This document shows positions 9,080-17,003 of a stretch of DNA of 64,000 bases, one piece after another. Position 1 is the stretch's first letter. Each line of letters starts with the position of its first letter. A model generated the notes under the pieces. It saw nothing but the letters and a program-made list of their open reading frames with translations, was not told where the DNA came from and made no database searches. The stretch is from NCBI GenBank assembly GCA_963704075.1, contig CAVPGV010000017.1:92757-156756 (forward strand), given 5' to 3'. This DNA comes from JADKAV01 sp963704075. Its GTDB lineage: Bacteria > Actinomycetota > Actinomycetes > S36-B12 > UBA10799. A program made the position numbers and the translations under genes.

Positions 9080-10267
9080 GTGATCGGGATTCTAGGCGGG
9101 TATCAGACGGACTTCGCGCGCAACTGGACCAAGGAGGGCGGGGACTTCGCCGCGATGTTCGGCGAAGTCGTGGCGGGAACACTGGAAGCGGCGCAGGTCG
9201 ACGCCGCGGACGTCGGCGTGATCCATGTCGGCAATGCCTTCGGGCAACTGTTCACCGGACAAGGTCATCTCGGAGCCATGCCGGCCACCGTGGAACCCGC
9301 GCTTGCCGGGAAACCAGCCTCTCGGCACGAGGCAGCGTGTGCGTCCGGCGGCATCGCGTTGCTCGCGGCCATGGCCGATCTCGAGTCGGGGCGCTACGAC
9401 GTCGCGCTGGTCCTCGGCGCCGAGCTTGAACGAACCGTGCCCGGCGATCTCGCCGCTGACCACATGGGTGCGGCCGCTTGGGTCGGACGTGACGCCCAGG
9501 GCGCGAAGTACGTGTGGCCGTGGTCGTTCAGTGCGCTGGCCGACGAGTACGACCGGCGCTACGGCCTCGACGACGCGCACCTGCGAGCCATCGGGGAACT
9601 GAACTTGAGCAACGCCAAGCGCAATCCTTTCGCGCAGACCCGCAAATGGTCGTTCACCGGCGACTCGTTCGCCGCCGATGATGTCGCCAACCCGGTCGTC
9701 GAGGGACGTCTGCGGCGCAACGACTGCAGCCAGGTGACCGACGGGGCGGCCGGTCTGGTTCTGGTGTCAGAGCGCTTCGGCCGGGCGGCGCCCGCATACA
9801 TCGAGGGCTGGGGACATCGCACCGTCGGCCTGCCGCTCGAAGCGAAGCTGGCCGGCACCGACGCCCTGGTGATGCCGCACGTCGCGGCGACCATCCGCGA
9901 CGCCTTCGGGCGGGCCGGTCTGACCGGAGTGGACGACGTCGACGGGATCGAGACGCACGACTGTTTCACGCCCAGCCAGTACATGGCCATCGACCATTTC
10001 GGGATCACTGCTCCAGGGCGCAGTTGGGAGGCGGTGGAATCCGGGGACCTGTCCATCGGCGGACGAATCCCCATGAACCCCAGCGGAGGCCTGATCGGGG
10101 TGGGTCATCCGGTCGGTGCCAGCGGGGTCCGGATGGTCCTCGACGCGCATCGGCAGGTCACGGGGGGCGCCGGCGACTACCAGGTTCCGGGGGCCCGGCG
10201 CTTCGCCACCTTGAACATCGGTGGCAGTACAGCCACAACGGTCAGTTTCGTCGTGGCAGGCTCGTAA
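9080..10267 (+). CDS. SCP2-thiolase-like acetyl-CoA acetyltransferase
   Basis: About 395 residues of the SCP2/thiolase-like group. HEAACASGG holds the reactive cysteine near residue 87, HDCFTPSQ and GLIGVGHPVGASG hold conserved histidines, and the C-terminal NIGGSTAT lacks the second cysteine, as is usual for this branch. An in-frame ATG at 9077 is possible, but GTG 9080 lies 6 bases after the -10 box, matching the spacing seen throughout the window. It is divergent from the other thiolase and probably works in the same acyl-CoA pathway; the substrate is unknown. Confidence 0.85.
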   Translation: MIGILGGYQTDFARNWTKEGGDFAAMFGEVVAGTLEAAQVDAADVGVIHVGNAFGQLFTGQGHLGAMPATVEPALAGKPASRHEAACASGGIALLAAMADLESGRYDVALVLGAELERTVPGDLAADHMGAAAWVGRDAQGAKYVWPWSFSALADEYDRRYGLDDAHLRAIGELNLSNAKRNPFAQTRKWSFTGDSFAADDVANPVVEGRLRRNDCSQVTDGAAGLVLVSERFGRAAPAYIEGWGHRTVGLPLEAKLAGTDALVMPHVAATIRDAFGRAGLTGVDDVDGIETHDCFTPSQYMAIDHFGITAPGRSWEAVESGDLSIGGRIPMNPSGGLIGVGHPVGASGVRMVLDAHRQVTGGAGDYQVPGARRFATLNIGGSTATTVSFVVAGS

Positions 10268-10273
10268 TCGCCG

Positions 10274-10279
10274 TACCCT
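10274..10279 (+). promoter_or_regulatory. Leaderless -10 box TACCCT
   Basis: TACCCT followed by 6 bases and the ATG of the carotenoid oxygenase gene at 10286. It lies just after the thiolase stop, so this gene has its own promoter despite the short gap. Confidence 0.7.
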
Positions 10280-10285
10280 GGGCAC

Positions 10286-11758
10286 ATGGATATCGAGATC
10301 GTCGGCCGTTTGCTGAGCACCTTGCCCGAGGATGACGACCACCCGTACCGGACCGGACCCTGGCGGCCGCAGGACACCGAGTGGCGGGCCGATGACCTGG
10401 AGGTCGACGGTGAACTGCCGGCAGACCTCGACGGCGTCTACATGCGCAACACCGAGAACCCCGTGCATCCCGCGATCGGGCGGTACCACCCCTTCGACGG
10501 TGACGGCATGATCCACATGATCGGCTTCAAGGAGGGCCGGGCCTTCTACCGGAACAAGTTCGTGCGTACCGACGCGCTGTTGGCCGAGCAGCAGGAGGGC
10601 GGCCCGTTGTGGGCAGGCCTGGCCGAACGCCCCGACAAGGCCAAGCGGCCCGGCTGGGGGGCCCGGCACATGCTCAAGGACGCCTCGAGCACCGACGTCG
10701 TCGTGCACAACGGGTTCGCGTTGAGCAGCCACTTCGAATGCGGCGACGCCTACCGGATGGATCCGCTGACTCTCGACCCCCGGGGCAAGGCGGCGTGGAC
10801 ACCGCAGCGCGGGACTTCGGCGCACACCAAGGTCGACGAGCACACCGACGAGTTGATGTTCTTCAACTACAGCATCGACGAGCCGTTCCTGAACTACGGC
10901 GTGGTCGACTCCACCGACAGCTTGGTCCATTATGAGCCGATCGACCTGCCTGGTCCGCGCATCCCGCACGACATGGCGTTCACGCAGAACTACGCGATCC
11001 TCAACGACTGCCCCATGTTCTGGGAGCCGGCTCTGATGTCCAAGGGCGTGTATGCGCCGGTGTTCCACCGTGAGATCCCCCTGCGGCTCGGGGTTCTGCC
11101 CCGCCGTGGCACCAACGCCCAGATCCGCTGGTTCGATGCCGATCCGACCTACGTCCTGCATTGGGTCAACGCCTACGAGGACGGCGACGAGATCGTCCTC
11201 GACGGGTTCTTCCAGGACGACCCGCAGCCTGCGGTCTCCCCGGACGCCACGTACTACGAGCGGCTGTCCCGGTTCATCTCGCTGGACGGGATGCAGACGC
11301 ACCTGCACCGCTGGCGGCTCAACCTCGCGACCGGGCTGGTCAAGGAGGAACGGCTCAGCGACTCGATCACGGAGTTCGGGATGATCAACGGATTGCACGG
11401 GGGGCGTCCACACCGCTACGCGTACGCGGCGACCGCGGTGCCGGGCAGGTTCTTGTTCAACGGACTGGTGAAACACGACGTGGTGACCGGCGGGGAGGAG
11501 CAGTACGCCCTGCCCGAGGGGGTCTACTGCAGCGAGACGGCGATGGCGCCCCGGGTGGGCAGTTCCGGCGAGGACGACGGCTATCTGGTGACGTTCACCA
11601 TCGACATGGTCGAGGACCGTTCGCAAGCTCTGGTATTCGATGCGGCGCGTGTGGCGGACGGCCCGATTGCCCGCGTCACGCTGCCGGAGCGGATCAGCAG
11701 TGGGACCCATTCGACGTGGGCGCCGGGTTCGGCGCTGCCGGGGTGGGATGCGGCGTAG
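10286..11758 (+). CDS. Carotenoid-cleavage-type oxygenase (RPE65/CCD family)
   Basis: 490 residues, normal for the family. Four histidines that would bind the catalytic iron are visible: H180 (GTSAHTKVD), H228 (RIPHDMAFT), H292 (VLHWVNAYE) and H475 (SSGTHSTW). These are the hallmark seven-bladed-propeller oxygenase residues. The enzymes split C=C bonds in carotenoids, retinoids or stilbenes such as those from lignin, using O2. No carotenoid biosynthesis gene is near, so a stilbene or other phenolic substrate is equally possible. It lies between thiolases and the secernin operon. Confidence 0.9.
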   Translation: MDIEIVGRLLSTLPEDDDHPYRTGPWRPQDTEWRADDLEVDGELPADLDGVYMRNTENPVHPAIGRYHPFDGDGMIHMIGFKEGRAFYRNKFVRTDALLAEQQEGGPLWAGLAERPDKAKRPGWGARHMLKDASSTDVVVHNGFALSSHFECGDAYRMDPLTLDPRGKAAWTPQRGTSAHTKVDEHTDELMFFNYSIDEPFLNYGVVDSTDSLVHYEPIDLPGPRIPHDMAFTQNYAILNDCPMFWEPALMSKGVYAPVFHREIPLRLGVLPRRGTNAQIRWFDADPTYVLHWVNAYEDGDEIVLDGFFQDDPQPAVSPDATYYERLSRFISLDGMQTHLHRWRLNLATGLVKEERLSDSITEFGMINGLHGGRPHRYAYAATAVPGRFLFNGLVKHDVVTGGEEQYALPEGVYCSETAMAPRVGSSGEDDGYLVTFTIDMVEDRSQALVFDAARVADGPIARVTLPERISSGTHSTWAPGSALPGWDAA

Positions 11759-11774
11759 CGCTGGGACGACGAGC

Positions 11775-11880
11775 GCGGAGTTCCAACGGATCTGGGGTCG
11801 CCCGCGGTCGGCGGTAGGCCGGGCACGGCCTCGCACAGGCGTGAGAGTTGAGAAGTACGCAACTCCAACGGATGTATGAC
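11775..11880. repeat. Dispersed repeat family A, copy at 11.8 kb
   Basis: An intergenic copy of the gttggagttg/caactccaac family. It contains gttccaacgg near 11780, caggcgtgagagttg near 11836, and caactccaacggat at the right end. The second of these also occurs inverted in the 19.5 kb copy. It ends 22 bases before the start codon of the secernin-like gene, so its right edge overlaps the promoter region. Confidence 0.6.
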
Positions 11881-11890
11881 CCAACAGGCG

Positions 11891-11896
11891 CACAAT
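11891..11896 (+). promoter_or_regulatory. Leaderless -10 box CACAAT of the secernin operon
   Basis: CACAAT, 6 bases, then ATG at 11903. The spacing equals that of the TANNNT boxes. It supports the ATG at 11903 rather than the in-frame ATG at 11876, and so places a cysteine at residue 2. Confidence 0.65.
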
Positions 11897-11902
11897 GGGT
11901 AC

Positions 11903-13159
11903 ATGTGCGACACGTTCGTCAGCCTGCCCGACGCCACCCGGGACGGGTCGGTGATCCTCGGCAAGAACAGTGACCGGGAACCCAACGAAGCCCACGAGCT
12001 GCTCGCGGTGCCGGCGACCGATCATGAGTCGTCCCGGGTTCGAACCACCTACATCGAGATCGACCAGATCCCTCACACGAACGCCGTGATCCTGTCCAAG
12101 CCGTACTGGATCTGGGGCGCGGAGATGGGCGTCAACGAACACGGCGTATCCATCGGCAACGAGGCGGTCTTCACCAAAGCCAAGCGCGAGAGCACCCCCG
12201 GTCTGCTCGGCATGGACCTGCTGCGCCTCGGGCTCGAGCGGGCGAGCACCGCTGAGGAAGCGGTCGATGTCATCACGGTGCTGCTGACCAGGTACGGCCA
12301 GCACGGCCAAGCGGGCCACACCCACAAACTGCTCTACGACAACTCCTTCATCGTCGCCGACCGCGAACAGGCGTGGATCCTCGAGACGGTCGGGCGAGAC
12401 TGGGCCGCGCAGCGGGTGCGCTCCACCGCATCGATCTCGAACGGGCTGACGCTAGGACGCGCGCAGCGAACGTCACCGGGCCTGACCGGAATCGCGGTGA
12501 CCGACCGCTCCGACTTCCTCTATACGCGGTTCTCCGACTCGGCCGCCAGACAATGCCGGACCTCCGACGCACTGCAGGCCGACCGGGGGAACCTCGACGT
12601 ACCCGCCGCGATGCGGTTGCTGCGCGACCACGGAGATGTCGAATCCGGATGGACTCCGGCCAAAGGGATGACCGGGCAGACGGTTTGCGCCCACGCCGGG
12701 TTCGGGCCGATCCGAGTGGCCCAGTCGACCGGTTCGATGGTCTCCCACGTCACCGCCGACGACATCACCGTGTGGCTCACCGGAACCTCGGCGCCGTGCA
12801 CGTCAGTGTTCAAACCCGTCTGGTTCGGCGCCGGGCTGCCTGAGCAACCGCGACCGGGCAAGCACTTCGATCCGGCGACGATGTGGTGGCGCCACGAACT
12901 GCTGCACCGCGCGACCCTGCGCAACTATCCCGAGCGAATCGCGGCATACGGCAAACTTCGCGACGACCTCGAAGCCGACTTCAGGCAGGGCGCACAGACC
13001 GCACAAGACCGCGCGGAGTACAGCAAGCAATGCTTCGAAGCCGCCGAAACCGCGGAACGGGAATGGCTCGACGCCGCCCGTGATGTACCCGCGGCCCACG
13101 TCCCTGCGCTCTACCGGCGGGCGTGGCAGAAGTGGGACGACCTAGCGGGGCTCGCATGA
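11903..13159 (+). CDS. Secernin-like N-terminal-nucleophile hydrolase (peptidase C69 clan)
   Basis: 418 residues starting MCDTFVSLPDATRDGSVI, the typical secernin/C69 dipeptidase opening. After removal of Met, Cys2 would be the N-terminal nucleophile; GKNSDREPNEAHE follows as in the family. Enzymes of this type hydrolyse peptide or amide bonds or act on penicillin-like amides. No signal peptide, so it is cytoplasmic. The stop overlaps the ATG of the aminotransferase gene (ATGA), showing translational coupling in a three-gene operon. The substrate is unknown; the partners suggest an amide that releases an amine for transamination. Confidence 0.85.
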   Translation: MCDTFVSLPDATRDGSVILGKNSDREPNEAHELLAVPATDHESSRVRTTYIEIDQIPHTNAVILSKPYWIWGAEMGVNEHGVSIGNEAVFTKAKRESTPGLLGMDLLRLGLERASTAEEAVDVITVLLTRYGQHGQAGHTHKLLYDNSFIVADREQAWILETVGRDWAAQRVRSTASISNGLTLGRAQRTSPGLTGIAVTDRSDFLYTRFSDSAARQCRTSDALQADRGNLDVPAAMRLLRDHGDVESGWTPAKGMTGQTVCAHAGFGPIRVAQSTGSMVSHVTADDITVWLTGTSAPCTSVFKPVWFGAGLPEQPRPGKHFDPATMWWRHELLHRATLRNYPERIAAYGKLRDDLEADFRQGAQTAQDRAEYSKQCFEAAETAEREWLDAARDVPAAHVPALYRRAWQKWDDLAGLA

Positions 13160-14376
13160 CGTCGACTGCCAAGCGGCACACCCTGGAGCTCGCTGAGCGC
13201 TACGTGTGCGCAGACCGCGTCCGCTTTCTCACCGGCGCCGGCATCGACCTGGTGATCGGTCGCCGGGAGGGCTACCACATCTGGGACGTGGACGGTCGCG
13301 AGCTCATCGACATCCACCTCAACGGCGGGGTCTACAACCTGGGGCATCGCAACCCGGATGTGATCGCTTCGCTGTCCACAGCGCTGGAAACCCTGGACAT
13401 CGGCAATCACCACTTCCCAAGCACGGAGCGTGCCGCGCTGGCCGAAAAACTGGTCGGCGTCACGCCCGGTGCACACTACGCGGTCTTCGCCAGTGGTGGT
13501 GGGGAGGCCATCGACGTGGCCATCAAGTCGGCGCGACGTGCGACCGGACGCCGACGCGTCGTGTCCGTGGTCGACGCGTATCACGGACACACGGGGCTTG
13601 CGCTGGCCGCTGGCGACGAGCAAGCAGCGAACGCCTTCCTCGCGACAGAACCCGACTTCGTGCGGGTCGCGTTCAACGACATCGATGCCCTCGACGCAGC
13701 CCTGGCCGAACCCGCCGCCGCCGTGATCCTGGAGACGGTACCCGCTACTGCCGGATTCCCCCGACCGGATCCGGAGTATCTGCCAGCCGTGCGCCAGTTC
13801 TGCGACCAGACCGGCGCCCTGTACATCGCCGACGAGGTCCAGACCGGCCTCGGCCGCAGCGGGCACATGTGGGCGGTGGACCACTTCGGGGTCGCGCCGG
13901 ACATCCTTGTCACCGGAAAGGGGCTGTCGGGCGGGATCTACCCGATCGCGGCCACCTTGCTCAGCGAACGGGCCGGCGCCTGGATCGAGAGCGACGGCTG
14001 GTCACATGTGTCGACCTTCGGAGGTGCGGAACTGGGATGCCGGGTCGCCTCGACCGTGCTTGACCTGACCGAGCGGGCGATGCCGGACCTGCCGGTCCGG
14101 CAGTGGACCGAAGCGTTCGCCGGGTTGCAGCAGAAGCACCCCGATTGGGTGGTCGAAGTTCGGCAGACCGGCCTGATCATCGGGGTCAAGTTCGCCCACG
14201 AAGTGGGCGGCATGCTGATGACGAAACTGCTGTTCGACAACGGCGTGTGGGCCATGTTCGCCGGATTCGACCGCAGCGTGCTGCAGGTGAAGCCGGGGCT
14301 GCTGATGGGGCAGGCGGATATGGATGAGGTGATGGCCGCGTTCGATCGCGCGTGTACCGCGGCGGTGGCGTTGTGA
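13156..14376 (+). CDS. Class III PLP-dependent aminotransferase
   Basis: 406 residues with start at 13156 inside the previous stop (ATGA overlap). IADEVQTGLGRSG carries the PLP-ring aspartate D226, and VTGKGLSGGIYP carries the PLP lysine K255. The fold class includes ornithine, 4-aminobutyrate and omega-amino-acid aminotransferases. The GGGEAIDVAIKSAR segment near residue 116 matches the phosphate-binding region. It is coupled downstream to an unrecognised gene by a GTGA overlap. Amino donor and acceptor cannot be read; the operon suggests a dedicated pathway for one amino compound. Confidence 0.92.
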   Translation: MTSTAKRHTLELAERYVCADRVRFLTGAGIDLVIGRREGYHIWDVDGRELIDIHLNGGVYNLGHRNPDVIASLSTALETLDIGNHHFPSTERAALAEKLVGVTPGAHYAVFASGGGEAIDVAIKSARRATGRRRVVSVVDAYHGHTGLALAAGDEQAANAFLATEPDFVRVAFNDIDALDAALAEPAAAVILETVPATAGFPRPDPEYLPAVRQFCDQTGALYIADEVQTGLGRSGHMWAVDHFGVAPDILVTGKGLSGGIYPIAATLLSERAGAWIESDGWSHVSTFGGAELGCRVASTVLDLTERAMPDLPVRQWTEAFAGLQQKHPDWVVEVRQTGLIIGVKFAHEVGGMLMTKLLFDNGVWAMFAGFDRSVLQVKPGLLMGQADMDEVMAAFDRACTAAVAL

Positions 14377-15245
14377 AGCAGGTCCTGCAGCGTCTGGAAG
14401 CGAACCTCGACCCGGCCCATCCGACTGGTGTCACCGTGCTGGCCTACGGCGAGATCTCGGCGGCCCTTCTGGTGCCGGGCCTGGAGGGTGAGGTCGCCAA
14501 GCGGATGTCGGGTTTCGCAGACCGCATGATGGCACAGGACTACTGCACCCTGGTCGCGGACTACATCACGACCGTCCGTGACGCGGGCATCCGGGTCGTC
14601 GAGACGCAGATCGTGATGATCGAACGCGGCGAACGGCCTCCGGTGGTGTATCTCGTCCAGCCCCTGTTGAGCGACTTGGGCAACCAGATTCTGCACTCCG
14701 CCGCGGACGCCGACCTCGCGACTGCCGTCGGCGTCGTCATGGACCGGGTCTGGACCTTGCACCAGGACACTCCCGAGACCGCGATCGACGCGCAACTGTC
14801 GAACTGGTCCTTCACCGTCGCGGAGGACCCCGTACTGCTCGATGTGGGAACCCCCTTCGTCCGGTCCGGCTCCGGCTACAGGTTCGACCAGGAGATCCTG
14901 CTGTCGGCGATCCCGCCAGGCCTGCGCGCGTACTACCGGCGCAAGGGCGACGTGGCGACCTATATGGACGACTACTTCTCGCCGCGGTTGGTCGCCATCG
15001 ACCTGCTGGGCAACTTCATCAAGGAGGGTGCAACGCGACGGCTACCGGAGGGGATCGTCGCGGCCAACGAGTGGTTGGAGCACCACGACCTGGAGCCGAT
15101 CGCGCGCGCCGAGGTGGACGAGTACTACAAGCAGGATGCTGCGACGCTGGAGCTGTTCCTACGGGTGCGGCGACTCGACCGCGCAGCCCGCAGACTGCTG
15201 CGTCGCGAGTACGACTTCATCCTGCCCGGGCGGGTATCTCGGTAA
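14373..15245 (+). CDS. Unrecognised protein with kinase-like catalytic spacing
   Basis: 290 residues, GTG start overlapping the aminotransferase stop. I do not firmly recognise the family. Residues D139 and N144 (DAQLSNWSF) and D157 (LLDVGTPF) have the spacing of catalytic-loop Asp, Asn and metal-binding Asp in protein-kinase-like folds (D-x4-N, then 12 residues, then D). The C-terminal half is helical, as in aminoglycoside or choline kinases. This makes a small-molecule phosphotransferase likely. No clear glycine-rich loop is seen. It is the third gene of the secernin operon; the stop is followed by a nested hairpin. Confidence 0.6.
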   Translation: MKQVLQRLEANLDPAHPTGVTVLAYGEISAALLVPGLEGEVAKRMSGFADRMMAQDYCTLVADYITTVRDAGIRVVETQIVMIERGERPPVVYLVQPLLSDLGNQILHSAADADLATAVGVVMDRVWTLHQDTPETAIDAQLSNWSFTVAEDPVLLDVGTPFVRSGSGYRFDQEILLSAIPPGLRAYYRRKGDVATYMDDYFSPRLVAIDLLGNFIKEGATRRLPEGIVAANEWLEHHDLEPIARAEVDEYYKQDAATLELFLRVRRLDRAARRLLRREYDFILPGRVSR

Positions 15246-15282
15246 GGCTGTCCCAGTCTTGTTGCGGGGGCGGGTATCCGGT

Positions 15283-15331
15283 GGACTTTGGTCGGATCTG
15301 GTCACTGGGTGACCTTCCGCGTCCAAAGTCC
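15283..15331 (+). terminator. Nested hairpin between the secernin operon and cydD
   Basis: Outer arms GGACTTTGG (15283-15291) and CCAAAGTCC (15323-15331) are perfectly complementary, and an inner perfect stem pairs 15300-15305 with 15309-15314. It lies 37 bases after the operon stop and 44 bases before the cydD -10 box. There is no T-run, so it may be a terminator, a regulatory structure or a repeat. Confidence 0.5.
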
Positions 15332-15374
15332 CTGCGCCCACCCAGCCGCGCAAGCGGCCACGCCCCGACCTCCG

Positions 15375-15380
15375 TACCCT
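15375..15380 (+). promoter_or_regulatory. Leaderless -10 box TACCCT of cydD
   Basis: TACCCT, 6 bases, then GTG at 15387. It is identical in sequence and spacing to the box before the carotenoid oxygenase gene. Confidence 0.7.
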
Positions 15381-15386
15381 TGAGGG

Positions 15387-17003
15387 GTGCGCGGTTTCGA
15401 TAGGCGGCTGCTCAAGTACGCCCGGTCAACCCGCACGTTCCTCATCGCCAGCGTCTTCGTGCAGGCGATCCAGGCTCTGCTGATCGTCGCGCAGGCACTG
15501 CTGCTGGCCAGCGTCATCGTGCGAGCGTTCACCGAGGGTGCGGATCTGGCCGCTGTCATGCCCACCGTCGTTCAGCTCGGTGCCGTGATCGCGGCCCGCG
15601 CGTTGACCGCATTTCTCGCCGAATGGCTCGCCCACCGGACAGCAGCAACGGCGATCAGTGAACTGCGGATGGCTGCGTGGCGGCACATGATGAGCCTCGG
15701 TCCCGCCTGGTTGGCCGGGAAACGCACAGGCGAACTCGCCCAACTGCTGGTACGTGGTGTGGGTGGCCTGGAGGCCTACTACGCGCGGTATCTGCCACAA
15801 CTGGTGCTCGCGGTCGTGGTGCCGCTGATCGTCGGGGTCGCCATCCTCACCGAGGATGTGCTCGCTGCCGTCATCGTGGCGTTGACGGTTCCGCTGATCC
15901 CGGTGTTCATGATCCTCGTCGGGTGGGTCAGTCAGGCCCGCGTCGACCGGCAGTGGCGCTGGCTGGCGGTCCTGGGAAACCACTTCCTGGACGTGGTCGA
16001 GGGATTGCCCACGCTCAAGGCCTTCAACCGCGCGCAGCATCAGGTGGGCCAGATCCGGCAGGTCGGCGATGAGCACCGCCGGTCGACGATGGGCGTGCTG
16101 CGCGTGACGTTCCTTTCCGCGTTGGTCCTCGAGTTGCTCTCGACGTTGTCGGTCGCGCTGATCGCGGTGTCGATCGGCGTGCGCCTGGTGGAAGGCAACA
16201 TGACGTTGATGGCCGGGCTGACCGTGCTCATCCTGGCGCCTGAGGTGTACTTGCCGCTGCGCATGGTCGGCCAGCATTTCCACGCGGCCGCAGAGGGTGC
16301 TGAGGCCGCCGACCGCGTGTTCGCCGTGATGGAGCAAGAACCCCCGACCACCGGCAGCGCGGATCTGGTCGCCGCCGAAGCCGACCTCCGTCTGGAGGGC
16401 GTGGCGCTGGGCTACGACGGACAGGACGTGGTCTCCGGGCTGTCCGCGGTGATCCCCGCCGGCGACATCACGGTCATCAACGGCCCGTCCGGTGCCGGCA
16501 AGACCACCGTGCTCAACGGTCTGCTCGGATTCATCAAGCCGTCAACCGGCCGCATCCTGATCGGCGAGCAGGACCTCGCCGACGTCGATGTGCGGCAATG
16601 GTGGTCGCACATCGCATGGGTGCCGCAGAGCCCGCAACTGCTGCCGACGAGCCTGCGCGAGAACCTCACGATGGGTGAGGACCTCGACGTCCGGGAGGTC
16701 CTGGCACAGGTCCGGCTCGGGGCCTGGGTCGATGCCCTGCCCGACGGCCTGGACACGATCATCGGCGAGGGGGGCCGGCCGGTCTCGGTCGGACAGGCGC
16801 GGCGGATCGCCCTCGCGCGTGCCCTGCTGCGGCGCTCCCGCGTGCTCATGCTGGACGAGCCGACCGCAGGCGTCGACCCGGAATCAGAAGCCGCGATCCT
16901 CGCCGTGCTGCGAACCGTCCCGGCAACGGTCATCGTGGTCGGTCACCGTTCGGCGATCGATGCGATCGCGGATCACACGTTCAGCGTGGGGGTGGTCGTG
17001 TGA
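15387..17003 (+). CDS. cydD: Thiol reductant ABC exporter subunit CydD
   Basis: 538 residues: an N-terminal six-helix transporter domain (about 1-300) and a C-terminal ATPase. Walker A is GPSGAGKT with K372, Walker B is LMLDEPTAG with D490. The ABC signature reads VSVGQARR instead of LSGGQ, which is unusual, whereas CydC keeps LSGGE. With CydC it exports cysteine or glutathione-like thiols to the periplasmic side, which is needed for assembly of cytochrome bd oxidase. cydAB are not in the window. The stop overlaps the cydC start by 4 bases. Confidence 0.92.
   Translation: MRGFDRRLLKYARSTRTFLIASVFVQAIQALLIVAQALLLASVIVRAFTEGADLAAVMPTVVQLGAVIAARALTAFLAEWLAHRTAATAISELRMAAWRHMMSLGPAWLAGKRTGELAQLLVRGVGGLEAYYARYLPQLVLAVVVPLIVGVAILTEDVLAAVIVALTVPLIPVFMILVGWVSQARVDRQWRWLAVLGNHFLDVVEGLPTLKAFNRAQHQVGQIRQVGDEHRRSTMGVLRVTFLSALVLELLSTLSVALIAVSIGVRLVEGNMTLMAGLTVLILAPEVYLPLRMVGQHFHAAAEGAEAADRVFAVMEQEPPTTGSADLVAAEADLRLEGVALGYDGQDVVSGLSAVIPAGDITVINGPSGAGKTTVLNGLLGFIKPSTGRILIGEQDLADVDVRQWWSHIAWVPQSPQLLPTSLRENLTMGEDLDVREVLAQVRLGAWVDALPDGLDTIIGEGGRPVSVGQARRIALARALLRRSRVLMLDEPTAGVDPESEAAILAVLRTVPATVIVVGHRSAIDAIADHTFSVGVVV

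Noticed and set aside
9767..12325. An 852-codon open frame on the minus strand
   Set aside because: It is the antisense shadow of the carotenoid oxygenase and secernin genes in GC-rich DNA; composition is R, G, H and V rich without any domain.
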